A DNA stretch of 64,000 nt from Endozoicomonas sp. SESOKO1. GTDB taxonomy: Bacteria > Pseudomonadota > Gammaproteobacteria > Pseudomonadales > Endozoicomonadaceae. Both the position numbers and the translations under genes were made by a program. The notes beneath the pieces are model-generated. The model did not search any database. It saw nothing but the letters and a program-made list of their open reading frames with translations, and was not told the origin of the DNA. Shown here one piece after another: positions 8,391 to 16,716 of this stretch. Within the stretch, counting starts at the first letter, position 1. Each line of letters begins with the position of its first letter. Location of the stretch: the NCBI RefSeq assembly GCF_024606265.1, contig NZ_JAHHPP010000379.1, forward strand, positions 1 through 64,000. The letters are read 5' to 3'.

Positions 8391-9186
8391 GAATCTTGTC
8401 CATTGTGGCTAATTGATAGCCGTCAGTAGGCTGATTGGTTACATTTCTGGTATCTTCAAGTGTGATGATCCCAATGTCTTTTTGTTCATGGATTAAAATG
8501 CCACCGATAATAAACAGAAAAATAAATATACCCAGGAAACACAACAGTGTTTGTCGATAGGGAAACGATCTTAATGGCTGGAATTCATGGTAACTGTTCT
8601 TGTTCTCCAGCTTCACTTTCTGCAGTAAACCCTGCTTGATAAACAGATGGTAGAGTTTCACCAGAAGTGTATTAAGCCCTTCCTGATTGCCATTATTGAA
8701 CTGGCCACTGAACCCGGATTTGAAACAGAGAAAAGCGAGAAATAACAGGTCCATGTGATTATCAGTATCTTTGAGGCTTTCATCAATGACCTCGAAAACG
8801 TATCTGCCCGCGTCTCTTCTATTGAACAAATGGCTGCATAAGGTTTCCTGGAGCCAGAAGCCGCTGCCCCAGGAGGTGGCCATAATGAGCTCATCCAGCG
8901 TCGCGGCCAGAATCAGGAGGGCCTGCCTGGTATCAGGGTGCTGAACCTCATTCTCGAAATTTTGCAGTTGCTGCAGGATGCTACTGTAGAAGGCTGAAAC
9001 ACTGGCGGGTGTTTCAAGTCGCTGAATCGCATTGATCAGGGTCAGCAGTGGTAATGCACCGTCTACAAGGCGGTTACCGGTATCAATGGGGATCATACCT
9101 TTTATGTCATCAAGCCCATCTTCCGGTGACTGGGGTTGGACACAGTCCGGGCTGTTATTCTCAGAATTGGCAATTGGCTCATACAT
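8362..9186 (-). CDS. tssL: T6SS protein TssL (DotU/IcmH)
   Basis: A 274-residue inner-membrane partner of TssM. The DotU core is clear: LDELIMATSWGSGFWLQETL, then FNRRDAGRYVFEVIDESL and MDLLFLAFLCFKSGFSGQF. One membrane helix sits near the C-terminus (LLCFLGIFIFLFIIGGIL). The short tail lacks a peptidoglycan-binding OmpA domain, so anchoring would have to come from another protein. It lies 12 bases after tssK and overlaps the tssM start. Confidence 0.93.
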   Translation of the reverse strand: MYEPIANSENNSPDCVQPQSPEDGLDDIKGMIPIDTGNRLVDGALPLLTLINAIQRLETPASVSAFYSSILQQLQNFENEVQHPDTRQALLILAATLDELIMATSWGSGFWLQETLCSHLFNRRDAGRYVFEVIDESLKDTDNHMDLLFLAFLCFKSGFSGQFNNGNQEGLNTLLVKLYHLFIKQGLLQKVKLENKNSYHEFQPLRSFPYRQTLLCFLGIFIFLFIIGGILIHEQKDIGIITLEDTRNVTNQPTDGYQLATMDKIHELLFNQNH

Positions 9187-9198
9187 AGATCGTTTTTC

Positions 9199-10521
9199 TC
9201 AAGGCGTTTGAATCATGAAAAGCCTGACTTGGGGATCGCCAAGCTGTTTATCAAAATGCAGGGCGAAATGGGTGCAGTCCTTGATCAACGGATCACTGAG
9301 ATCAACGACAAAAGTCTGACAATTTGGCAAACACAGCTCAATGGGAGGTGTAGCCAGTGGCGACAGCTTGAGTCCCGACATGGCGGCTTTTAACAGCGAT
9401 TGAATCCTGTCCTGTGGAGCAACCGTGATAAACCGGGGTATATTCGCCATTAACCAACCTGAGTCAGCGCCTGAAATGTCAAAAGAGAGCACACACTGAA
9501 CATTAGAACCCAGTACAGCGGGAATGGCAGCGGTAAGGATTCTTTCCATTTGAAAATCAGAGTGATCCAGAGGTACTTCCATGACCGTGTCACGAGAGAT
9601 AATATCCATGGCATTCATGAGCTGTTCGAATATTTCCGGTAATACATCACTCAGTGAATCCAGATGGATAGTTTTAGGCCCGGGTATCTCATAGCCGGTC
9701 AGTCCGGAAAGCCCACCTGCCATTGAGTAAAGTTCCTGGTAAAGGTCCTGGGGAAGCAGGTAAGGGCGTGTCATCATAACCGCCAAACGTGCTTGCCACT
9801 GGCTGAAATACATGCTCCATAAACGATCCTGTAATAGTATGTGTTCACTTTTAAACTGCCTGCCGCTATTGATCCTGAAAGCAACGGCACTCGCCATCTG
9901 CTGTATTCGGTTGAATAGATGCTCGACTTTATCCATGACCACCCGGGATATTTGTAAATTAATGGCAGAAGGGATAAAGCTGTTGTCCAGGCAAACGGCA
10001 CCATTGCCATCAATATAAGCAATCCGGGCAACGTTAAGACTTACGTAACTTTCCGCGGCATGATTGCCAATGATTAACTGGAAATTTGGCAGAGCCATAT
10101 CAACATGGGCTGCCGGGGCATTCGGGTTAACCGTATCAACCAGAACCTGTGAATGAAATCGGTAACGGTGCTGTGCTGAATCACCGATTTCTGGACAACC
10201 ATCACGGGTTACCGGCAAAACGAGGGAAACTATAGCATCGCTGGTGGCTGATGGTGGTGTGCCCGTTAACGGTTCGTCCAGAAGAAAAGGGGTGCTGTCC
10301 GGTAGTATGCCGCTGGCATAATTGATACGGAACTTGCCGGATTTCAATGATTCCACGTCAATGTCCAATGTCGTGAAGCCGGAACAGACCGGGTTCATCA
10401 ATTGGAAATACTGCCCCGCAAGGTATTGGGTAAATCGATTTTGCTGCTGAAAGTGCTGGGGAGTCATAAAAGAACCTTCAAGCCAGCACACAGGATAGGG
10501 TTTCAATATAAAAGTCCTCAT
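9199..10521 (-). CDS. tssK: T6SS baseplate protein TssK
   Basis: A 440-residue baseplate connector that links TssFGE wedges to the TssLM membrane complex. The N-terminal signature WLEGSFMTPQHFQQQ near residue 15 is characteristic, followed by the beta-rich shell (GILPDSTPF) and a helical middle; length is normal for the family. It is the third of the membrane/baseplate genes in the leftward arm, with a gap of 40 bases after tssJ. Confidence 0.93.
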   Translation of the reverse strand: MRTFILKPYPVCWLEGSFMTPQHFQQQNRFTQYLAGQYFQLMNPVCSGFTTLDIDVESLKSGKFRINYASGILPDSTPFLLDEPLTGTPPSATSDAIVSLVLPVTRDGCPEIGDSAQHRYRFHSQVLVDTVNPNAPAAHVDMALPNFQLIIGNHAAESYVSLNVARIAYIDGNGAVCLDNSFIPSAINLQISRVVMDKVEHLFNRIQQMASAVAFRINSGRQFKSEHILLQDRLWSMYFSQWQARLAVMMTRPYLLPQDLYQELYSMAGGLSGLTGYEIPGPKTIHLDSLSDVLPEIFEQLMNAMDIISRDTVMEVPLDHSDFQMERILTAAIPAVLGSNVQCVLSFDISGADSGWLMANIPRFITVAPQDRIQSLLKAAMSGLKLSPLATPPIELCLPNCQTFVVDLSDPLIKDCTHFALHFDKQLGDPQVRLFMIQTP

Positions 10522-10561
10522 AACGAAAACGACAAAGTGAAGTCAAAATCAGTTATGCTGA

Positions 10562-11056
10562 TTATTTACAGCGTTCTAATACCCCTTTGATATTATTGAA
10601 TGAAATATCAAAGCATTGATTTTTTCCGGGATTTTTTCCGGGCTGGATTGGTAACCAATGACGTGTAGTTGCCTCTTCAAAGTTACTGAAAAAATAAAGC
10701 AGTCCGATAAAATTTGCCCCGGTTTCAGGTTTGATCAGCTTTGTTACAGTGGTTCCGGGCTTTAGAGGAAACGATAGATCAGGATAGATGAGGTCTTTCC
10801 CAAGTGATTTTTCTATATCTTGATACAAAGACAGGAAGTCCAGGGATTGAAAGCGTTCAATCTGTTTGAGCTGGACTATTTGAATAAATAATGGGTTTTG
10901 TTCAGAGCCTGAATAGGGGTTTAATACCTTGTTAGCCTTTATGTTGATTTTGATGGTTTCTTTTGATGCTATTTCGCCTGATGTCAATGCACTGGTGCAA
11001 CCCAAAAGTGTGGTAAATGACAAAATAAACAACAACTTCACAGTATAACTAATCAT
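10562..11056 (-). CDS. tssJ: T6SS outer-membrane lipoprotein TssJ
   Basis: A 164-residue lipoprotein (lipobox LLGC, Cys20) that anchors TssM to the outer membrane. I chose the ATG at 11056 because a GGAGGAG ribosome-binding site precedes it by 4 bases and the signal peptide starts there; an upstream in-frame start adds 23 residues and spoils the signal. The mature part shows the TssJ pattern: NPLFIQIVQLKQIERFQ, a DFLSLYQD segment and the closing beta strand near LYFFSNF. It lies between the PAAR gene and tssK. Confidence 0.9.
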   Translation of the reverse strand: MISYTVKLLFILSFTTLLGCTSALTSGEIASKETIKINIKANKVLNPYSGSEQNPLFIQIVQLKQIERFQSLDFLSLYQDIEKSLGKDLIYPDLSFPLKPGTTVTKLIKPETGANFIGLLYFFSNFEEATTRHWLPIQPGKNPGKNQCFDISFNNIKGVLERCK

Positions 11057-11150
11057 TTCTCCTCCGTATTGTATTGGAACTCTGAGGGGCCTATTCCTTT
11101 CAACCTGCCCAGGGGCGACAATCAATGCAGAACTGTTTGCGCCTGCAAAC

Positions 11151-11453
11151 TCAAGAGCCGATCAAGACTGTAGGACACCCCATGATGATCACCCCACCGT
11201 GAGCCGTGGAATCACCCATCCTGGCCTGTGGCATGTTATTGATCAGAACTGATTTGCTGCAGCCGACAATCGAGTCCGGCGGCCCAACACATAAGCACTG
11301 CTGACCGGCACCAGCTGCAGGCAGGCAACCAATTAAAACAGTGGGTGCCGAAGGCGCTGGTAACACCGGCCCTCCTACGTGGGGAACCGGAGGCACTGTG
11401 GGACTCTGCATCGGGCACATGTGCATATCAAGAACGCGTGCTGCAGGCATCAT
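11151..11453 (-). CDS. PAAR-domain spike tip protein
   Basis: A 100-residue PAAR protein that should cap the VgrG spike. It starts with PAARVLDMHMCPM and contains the glycine/proline-rich strands GGPVLPAPSAPTVLIG, MPQARMGDSTAHGG and the final GCPTVLIGS; His and Cys residues in these could hold the tip zinc. It has no toxin extension, so cargo would bind separately. Two start codons in tandem (11453, 11450) lie 4 bases after the DUF6931 gene. Confidence 0.9.
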   Translation of the reverse strand: MMPAARVLDMHMCPMQSPTVPPVPHVGGPVLPAPSAPTVLIGCLPAAGAGQQCLCVGPPDSIVGCSKSVLINNMPQARMGDSTAHGGVIIMGCPTVLIGS

Positions 11454-11456
11454 AAG

Positions 11457-12044
11457 TTAAATTCCTTCCAGAGAAAGAGCGAGTAAGTCATCTTTATGCA
11501 TACCTTCAACCAGCTTGATTCCCAGCTTGATAAACTGCGGGTAGAGTTTGTCGCTATGCATGGCATTCTCAACCAGTGCCGCAAGTTGGACAGCTCCGGA
11601 TACTGCCTGACCGAATAGGGAAGGACTGGGGTTAACTTCTGGTGCATCTTCCGGGGTAATGCTGCCACCGCTCCAGAAGATTGCCTGTCCCAGCCAAGCT
11701 ATGGGGGATTTTACCCCAAGATGATGTAAATCTTTTTCATGGGATCGGCGATACTTTTCCGCAGGTTCCTTTAACCACGAATTGATTCCTTCAAGGACAT
11801 TTACTTCCTGACTACTCCATAACACAGGAGTATGAATCAAACAGACATACCCCCATGAGATGGAATATCTTTTCTTCAGGCAATGCGCTAAGAAAATGAC
11901 AGAATCGCTGTAGGACTGTTCTGTTAATAAGCTGGTCAGCAGATGACTTGGGGTTTTAACTTTTTGCGCCAGATCAACAATGCGTCCATTAAAATCGTGC
12001 ACCTCAAGCAGTCTGGACAGGTCATCGAATAACAAAGCACTCAT
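11457..12044 (-). CDS. DUF6931-like T6SS accessory protein
   Basis: A 195-residue cytoplasmic protein. From memory it fits DUF6931, a family found beside T6SS spike genes: an early FLAHCLKKRYSISWGYVCL block, then AWLGQAIFWSGGSITPED and FGQAVSGAVQLAAL. The position between tssI and PAAR, with gaps of about 4 bases on each side, suggests an adaptor or chaperone for spike loading. No catalytic motif is visible. An effector gene would be the alternative, but nothing supports a toxin domain. Confidence 0.75.
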   Translation of the reverse strand: MSALLFDDLSRLLEVHDFNGRIVDLAQKVKTPSHLLTSLLTEQSYSDSVIFLAHCLKKRYSISWGYVCLIHTPVLWSSQEVNVLEGINSWLKEPAEKYRRSHEKDLHHLGVKSPIAWLGQAIFWSGGSITPEDAPEVNPSPSLFGQAVSGAVQLAALVENAMHSDKLYPQFIKLGIKLVEGMHKDDLLALSLEGI

Positions 12045-12048
12045 AATC

Positions 12049-14004
12049 TCAATTAACCATTGTTAATTTGCCATTAATTATTAACACACCGTCGCTTTTT
12101 AAATTCACGCAGGCGTCACCACTGGAGGTTATAATTTTTCCTTTTATATCGACCATCTCTCCGCCAAGGGTGGCCAGTTCTCCCTTAATGTTAACGATTT
12201 TGCCATTTATAGTGGTTGATACATCCGCTTCAATGGTAATACGGGGTGATTTTATGGTGACAGCCGATGGGTCAATATTGATTTCACTGTTGCCGGAGGT
12301 CAGACTAATACCTGAACTTCCTGAAATGTTAATTTTCTGTCCCTTTATTGTGGTATCTGAATCAGAGGAATAACTGGCGTTTGCCCTGGATTCAATATTG
12401 ATGTCTGCACCGGATGCAAGCATCAGGCTTTTTTCAATGTTCATTGTCTGATTACCCACCACAGAGGAAACCAGGTCGTTGACGACTTCAAGTAACATAT
12501 CCCTCTGGCTTCTTATATAAAACTCTTCTTGATCTTTGCGGTCATCCAGCCTGATTTCGTGACCTTCGGTGCCATCTGGCATGGAACGTGTCTTGAAACC
12601 GGTCAAGTGACCTTCACTGCAGGGTCGTTTGTTAAGCCCATTAAAAATGCACCCTACCACCACTGGTTGATCGGGGTCACCATCAATGAAACTGACGACC
12701 ACTTCCTGTCCGACACGGGGCAATATAAAGCTTCCGAAACCGGAACCTGCCAGTGATTGAGCCACCGGTACCCAGCAGAAGCATTGATCACCTTTTGTTG
12801 TTTCTGAAGTGTCCCAATGAAAACGGACTTTAATATCACCTTGTTCATTATGGTAAATCTCTTTACCGTCAGGTCCTGAAACCAAGGCTGTCTGTACACC
12901 GCAAATTCTGTTTTTATTGAGGGCAGGAGGGACAAAAGGGTAGTCGATATTGATACAGGTAAAGGTATTTTCATACTCTTTTTGCCTGTTTCTGGATTGT
13001 TCATTAACGTTGCAGTGAAACTGGTGAGAGATTTGATCAATGTAATACTCTCCCTGCTGGTTAGCATCCGGATGACAGCTGATTTCAAACCTGGTGCCTG
13101 TACGAAATCCGGATTGTGAACTTTTACAGCTAATGCGATGGCGGGATACGCGATTGACAAAATTCAGGGCCGCCTGGTCAGCCGCTGATCTCTGGTCAAC
13201 CCGGGAATCCCAAAGGGTAGTTTCTGTGGCGGGGGTTGTTCCTGGACCCGTGTCGGATTGGGCAATTGAACTGATGATTGCCTCTCCCTGCTCCCGGTTA
13301 TAACCGGTTACGCCAGCTTTACAGCTGTAATGGGTGTGGAACACTGGAGTGCAGCTACGAAGGCTTTTGATTTTATCGCTGGCATGTTCCCCATATTCAA
13401 CAGGTTCATCGAACAGGTTAAAGGTCCGGTCGTTTGCACCAACAACCATGGTGTGGCTGCCGAAAGTGTGGGTGAAATAGTAGCACTTACCCTCTTCACT
13501 GAGGAGTCGTGAGATCAATTCCAGGTCAGTTTCCAGATACTGGACACAAATGGTTCGAGACTCGATAGTATCATTATCAACAAAACGTATTGGCGTATCG
13601 AATTCATATTCAGAACAGATCTGGTCAATAATTTCATAGGTATTCATATTCTGAAAAATACGACAGTTTTTTCTAAACCTCAGTCTATATAGCCAGGGAC
13701 TCAGTTCTATCTCCCATAATGCACCACCCCTTTCCCTTGAGTACTTCCAAAGTTCCTTTACATAGCCATTGACAATAAATAGTGTGGTCAGCTGTGTTTC
13801 AAAACCTGTTCGATAACTGATGGTTAAAGGCTTGTTAATCAGGCTGCTCTCATCGAGGCTGATACTGTTTGTAAACACCGTTGCCCTTGCCGTAAAAAGC
13901 TCACTCAATCTCTCGCTAACTTCCAGTTTTGTGGTGATGTACCTGTTTCCTGAACTATCTTCGGCAACAAGACGCCTGTTGTCCGGTATAAAGTCACTGT
14001 TCAT
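12049..14004 (-). CDS. tssI: T6SS spike protein VgrG/TssI
   Basis: A 651-residue VgrG, the trimeric needle spike. Domains in order: gp27-like (SRLLSEEGKCYYFTH near residue 190), gp5 OB-fold (WVPVAQSLAGSGFGSFILPRVGQEVVV with SFIDGDPDQPVVVG, about 400-460) and a beta-helical C-terminal shaft of alternating polar and hydrophobic residues (about 510-651). There is no added enzymatic domain. It is the first gene of the leftward arm, facing tssA across a 343-base control region. Confidence 0.95.
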   Translation of the reverse strand: MNSDFIPDNRRLVAEDSSGNRYITTKLEVSERLSELFTARATVFTNSISLDESSLINKPLTISYRTGFETQLTTLFIVNGYVKELWKYSRERGGALWEIELSPWLYRLRFRKNCRIFQNMNTYEIIDQICSEYEFDTPIRFVDNDTIESRTICVQYLETDLELISRLLSEEGKCYYFTHTFGSHTMVVGANDRTFNLFDEPVEYGEHASDKIKSLRSCTPVFHTHYSCKAGVTGYNREQGEAIISSIAQSDTGPGTTPATETTLWDSRVDQRSAADQAALNFVNRVSRHRISCKSSQSGFRTGTRFEISCHPDANQQGEYYIDQISHQFHCNVNEQSRNRQKEYENTFTCINIDYPFVPPALNKNRICGVQTALVSGPDGKEIYHNEQGDIKVRFHWDTSETTKGDQCFCWVPVAQSLAGSGFGSFILPRVGQEVVVSFIDGDPDQPVVVGCIFNGLNKRPCSEGHLTGFKTRSMPDGTEGHEIRLDDRKDQEEFYIRSQRDMLLEVVNDLVSSVVGNQTMNIEKSLMLASGADINIESRANASYSSDSDTTIKGQKINISGSSGISLTSGNSEINIDPSAVTIKSPRITIEADVSTTINGKIVNIKGELATLGGEMVDIKGKIITSSGDACVNLKSDGVLIINGKLTMVN

Positions 14005-14347
14005 AAAAATATCCTTATTTATCAGACACTGAACCTGTAGTTACTGATTTTATGGCTGATTTGGACAGAACAAAATAGATTCTTTATTGAAAGAAAGAAA
14101 ATAAGAAAATCTAATTAATATATGATGTTCATATCATAAAAAATTAAGTGTTTTTTTTGAAAGTCATCTAGATTCTCATTAGCTATTGCAGACAGACAGG
14201 GAGTGCAAAAAAATCAGACAACAATCAACGTAAAAACCTGATGTAAAAACCTAATGTAAAAATTTGATGTAAAAACTGAAACATCTGTGTTTAGTGAATA
14301 AAGATGGTTAGGTGTTTCTTGCCTGTGCCAATTATATATTTTCAGTA
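14005..14347. promoter_or_regulatory. Divergent control region between the two tss arms
   Basis: This AT-rich stretch must hold the promoters for both arms. It contains an interrupted palindrome TATGAT-N6-ATCATA (14121-14138), which could be an operator, and a short tandem repeat (14229-14280). I could not assign -10 and -35 boxes with confidence. Confidence 0.5.
14229..14280 (+). repeat. Tandem repeat, about 4 x 13 bp
   Basis: Units of the form ATGTAAAAACCTG repeat four times with small changes. The tract lies about 70-120 bases before the tssA start, so unit gain or loss could alter expression. Confidence 0.8.
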
Positions 14348-15406
14348 ATGCCTATTATGATTATTTTGAATGAGAATTTATATTTATCCCTGAGTTCTCG
14401 ATTTGTTGATTCGGTCGAGCTTATCCTGCTTAATGATACCACCGAGTACAGATTCCTTCGTAAGCTGATTGCGGAAGCTAATTCGATTTCCAGGTCCTGG
14501 TTATATGAGCCAGACGCTGATGTAGCGATAAGCCTGAAAAACAATCTAATAAATGCCTGGCAGAAGTGTCATCAGTGGTTACTGGGCGAGATAAAGGGTA
14601 AGGCTTTGTGGTCTCCGGAATGGTTCGGCTGGCTGGCGTATACCAGTCTGTACTCACCTGAATCCCCATGGCAGTCTTTCTGCTATTCCTTTCTCCTTCT
14701 TGATCTTTGTCTCGAACGGGTGCCTGCTGATTTCAACGGTAATTCCAGGGAATCTTTTCTGGAATCCCTTGGTCGCCTTGCTTCAATGATCTCTGATGAG
14801 AGTAGGGAGCCCCTGTTTTTGACCCCTTTGCTGGAAACGGAACTGCTGAATAACCACTCCCTGAGGGAACTTAAGGAGGATAATCAGGAACAGAAAGTAC
14901 CAGACCGATTTTCTTCTGATACATTGAAATGTCTCCAATCCCTGTCTGAGTCACTGGAGAAACTTCCAGGGCACTTCAATCGTTTTGACCAAATTATACA
15001 TCTTGAGAAAATGAAAACGGTCATTAGTGATGCAGTGCTGGTGCTCAATCAATGTATCCCGGGTTCTCGGTCCTCTGATCAGAAAACTGATCAGGAAAGT
15101 TCAGCCTGCCATCAACCATCAGACAGTACGGGTGATAACGGTATCCTCGCCGGACAGTCGGCACCAAAGGTCATGGATAGAGATAGTGCCAGGCTTACCA
15201 TTCAGGAGCTGCTTGCTTTTTTTCGCCGGACCGAACCCCATAGCCCGGTTTCCTGGCAGCTTGAAACCGCGTTGAATTGGCTGGATATGAGTTTTCCTGA
15301 ACTTCTTTTAAAGATGACTGGTGAGCAACAGGAGATCTATCAGGATATAAGTCGGCGGCTTGGTATGATTGATACCTTATCAATTGGAGAAAAAAATGAT
15401 GAATAA
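14348..15406 (+). CDS. tssA: T6SS baseplate/cap protein TssA
   Basis: About 352 residues. TssA primes and caps tail-sheath polymerisation. The N-terminal ImpA-type region has WSPEWFGWLAYTSLYSPESP, and the C-terminal end has the family hallmark ARLTIQELLAFFRRTEPHSP followed by SFPELLLKM. The middle (residues 170-285) is hydrophilic and variable. The start is uncertain: ATG at 14348 or 14357, or GTG at 14312; none has a good ribosome-binding site. First gene of the rightward arm. Confidence 0.85.
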   Translation: MPIMIILNENLYLSLSSRFVDSVELILLNDTTEYRFLRKLIAEANSISRSWLYEPDADVAISLKNNLINAWQKCHQWLLGEIKGKALWSPEWFGWLAYTSLYSPESPWQSFCYSFLLLDLCLERVPADFNGNSRESFLESLGRLASMISDESREPLFLTPLLETELLNNHSLRELKEDNQEQKVPDRFSSDTLKCLQSLSESLEKLPGHFNRFDQIIHLEKMKTVISDAVLVLNQCIPGSRSSDQKTDQESSACHQPSDSTGDNGILAGQSAPKVMDRDSARLTIQELLAFFRRTEPHSPVSWQLETALNWLDMSFPELLLKMTGEQQEIYQDISRRLGMIDTLSIGEKNDE

Positions 15407-15555
15407 TCCAGTAATACAGGGGAAACCAATAAACAGCTTTCTGCCATCTGTTTATGCTGAGTCTTTTTTATCCATTGGGCGTCTGGCTGATGTTTATAAA
15501 TACGGTCAGTACCTATTTTATTTTATTAATTTACTAAATTATCGGGAAAATTGTT

Positions 15556-16095
15556 ATGGCCAGTTTTTACATGAATATCGAAGGGCAAACCCCAAAAGGA
15601 GCAGCAACATTGGAAAAATTCACTGGAGGTGATGGTTTACCAAAGGAAGGCTGGTTTGGAATATCGTCGTTTAGCTGGGGAGCCTCCCGGTCAATAGGCA
15701 TGGATGTTGGAGATCACAGTAATATGGAGAGCGGAAATTGCATGATGCACGAATTCAGGCTCAACAAATCACTCTGTGGTGCCTATGAAAACATATTATC
15801 CCTGTTACTGGCGCCCTCAAATGAGGGAAAGAAATTATTTCTGATTGGCACAAAACCTGAAAGAGTGGCAAATCAGGGACCTGAAGTCTATCTGCAGGTG
15901 ACCCTTGAGGAAAGTCGGCTCAGTTATTTCAGTATGTCAGGTGATGAAGGTACACCAACGGTTCAGTATCACATCACTTATAGCATGTTCCATATAAAGC
16001 ACTGGTTTGAATCTGCCTCTGGTGAATTATCACCGGGAGGGCTGATTACCTATAACGTCAAGTCAGCATCAGCAGAATCTACAGTGTCAAGCTGA
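15556..16095 (+). CDS. hcp: T6SS tube protein Hcp (TssD)
   Basis: A 179-residue Hcp, whose hexamers stack into the inner tube. Characteristic features are ASFYMNIEG at the start, PKEGWFGISSFSWGASR, the HEFRLNKSLCGA strand and a late YSMFHIKHW. It has no C-terminal effector fusion. It lies 149 bases after tssA; an overlapping frame (15396-15632) is discounted. A hairpin and repeat tract follow, which may set Hcp levels apart from the sheath genes. Confidence 0.95.
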   Translation: MASFYMNIEGQTPKGAATLEKFTGGDGLPKEGWFGISSFSWGASRSIGMDVGDHSNMESGNCMMHEFRLNKSLCGAYENILSLLLAPSNEGKKLFLIGTKPERVANQGPEVYLQVTLEESRLSYFSMSGDEGTPTVQYHITYSMFHIKHWFESASGELSPGGLITYNVKSASAESTVSS

Positions 16096-16100
16096 TGTAC

Positions 16101-16152
16101 GGCGATTGTTATAAAGTAATTGTTATAAGGCAATTGTTATAAGGCAATTGCG
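16101..16152 (+). repeat. Tandem repeat, about 3.5 x 14 bp
   Basis: Units of GGCAATTGTTATAA, the first two diverged and the last incomplete, lie between hcp and tssB. The tract is not coding on either strand as far as I can see. Confidence 0.8.
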
Positions 16153-16164
16153 TAGATTCCTGAA

Positions 16165-16185
16165 ATTGAGATTAATCATCTCAAT
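16165..16185 (+). other. Hairpin between hcp and tssB
   Basis: A perfect 8-bp stem, ATTGAGAT with ATCTCAAT, around a 5-base loop. No T-tract follows, so it is more likely an RNA-processing or stability element than a terminator. Confidence 0.5.
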
Positions 16186-16213
16186 CGACTATCAAAAGTA
16201 AAGATTCAAGAAA

Positions 16214-16714
16214 ATGCCTCAAAACTCCCAACATAAACGTGTTCATAAAAATCGTGTCAGTATCACTTATGATGTTGATGTCAGTGGATCTACCCAAAGC
16301 CGTGAACTGCCATTTGTGGTCGGGGTCATTGCCGATCTCTCCGGCCATCGCCCGGATAATCGAAAAGACGCCATTGAAGACCGGCAATTTATCCGGGTGG
16401 ATCAGGATAACTTTGATCTGATTATGTCAAAGCTTGGCCCTGAACTCAGCCTTTCAGTAGAAAATAAGCTCGAAGAGGATGGGGGAGCTATTGCCTGTGA
16501 TCTCTCTTTTAATGCCATGGAAGACTTTGATCCCGACAATATTGTGCAACAGGTACCTGTCTTGAATGAACTGGTCACTGCCAGAAACCAGTTGATGTCG
16601 CTACTTGGCAAGTCTGACCGCTGTCGGGATCTGGAAAAAACGCTGAGAGAAGTGATCAGCAATAATGAATTGATGCAAAAACTGGCAGATGAGCTGGATA
16701 TTGGTGAGGAGTAG
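16214..16714 (+). CDS. tssB: T6SS sheath small subunit TssB
   Basis: A 166-residue TssB (VipA/ImpB). With TssC it forms the contractile sheath. The sequence follows the family closely: NRVSITYDVDVSG, ELPFVVGVIADLSGH, a DRQFIRVDQDNFDLIMSKLGP block and DFDPDNIVQQVPVLNELV. Its stop lies 2 bases before the tssC start, so the two should be made in fixed ratio. Confidence 0.96.
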   Translation: MPQNSQHKRVHKNRVSITYDVDVSGSTQSRELPFVVGVIADLSGHRPDNRKDAIEDRQFIRVDQDNFDLIMSKLGPELSLSVENKLEEDGGAIACDLSFNAMEDFDPDNIVQQVPVLNELVTARNQLMSLLGKSDRCRDLEKTLREVISNNELMQKLADELDIGEE

Positions 16715-16716
16715 TC

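Noticed and set aside
15396-15632. Frame starting MMNNPVIQGK between tssA and hcp
   Set aside because: It runs into hcp in another frame and has no family similarity. A short peptide cannot be excluded.
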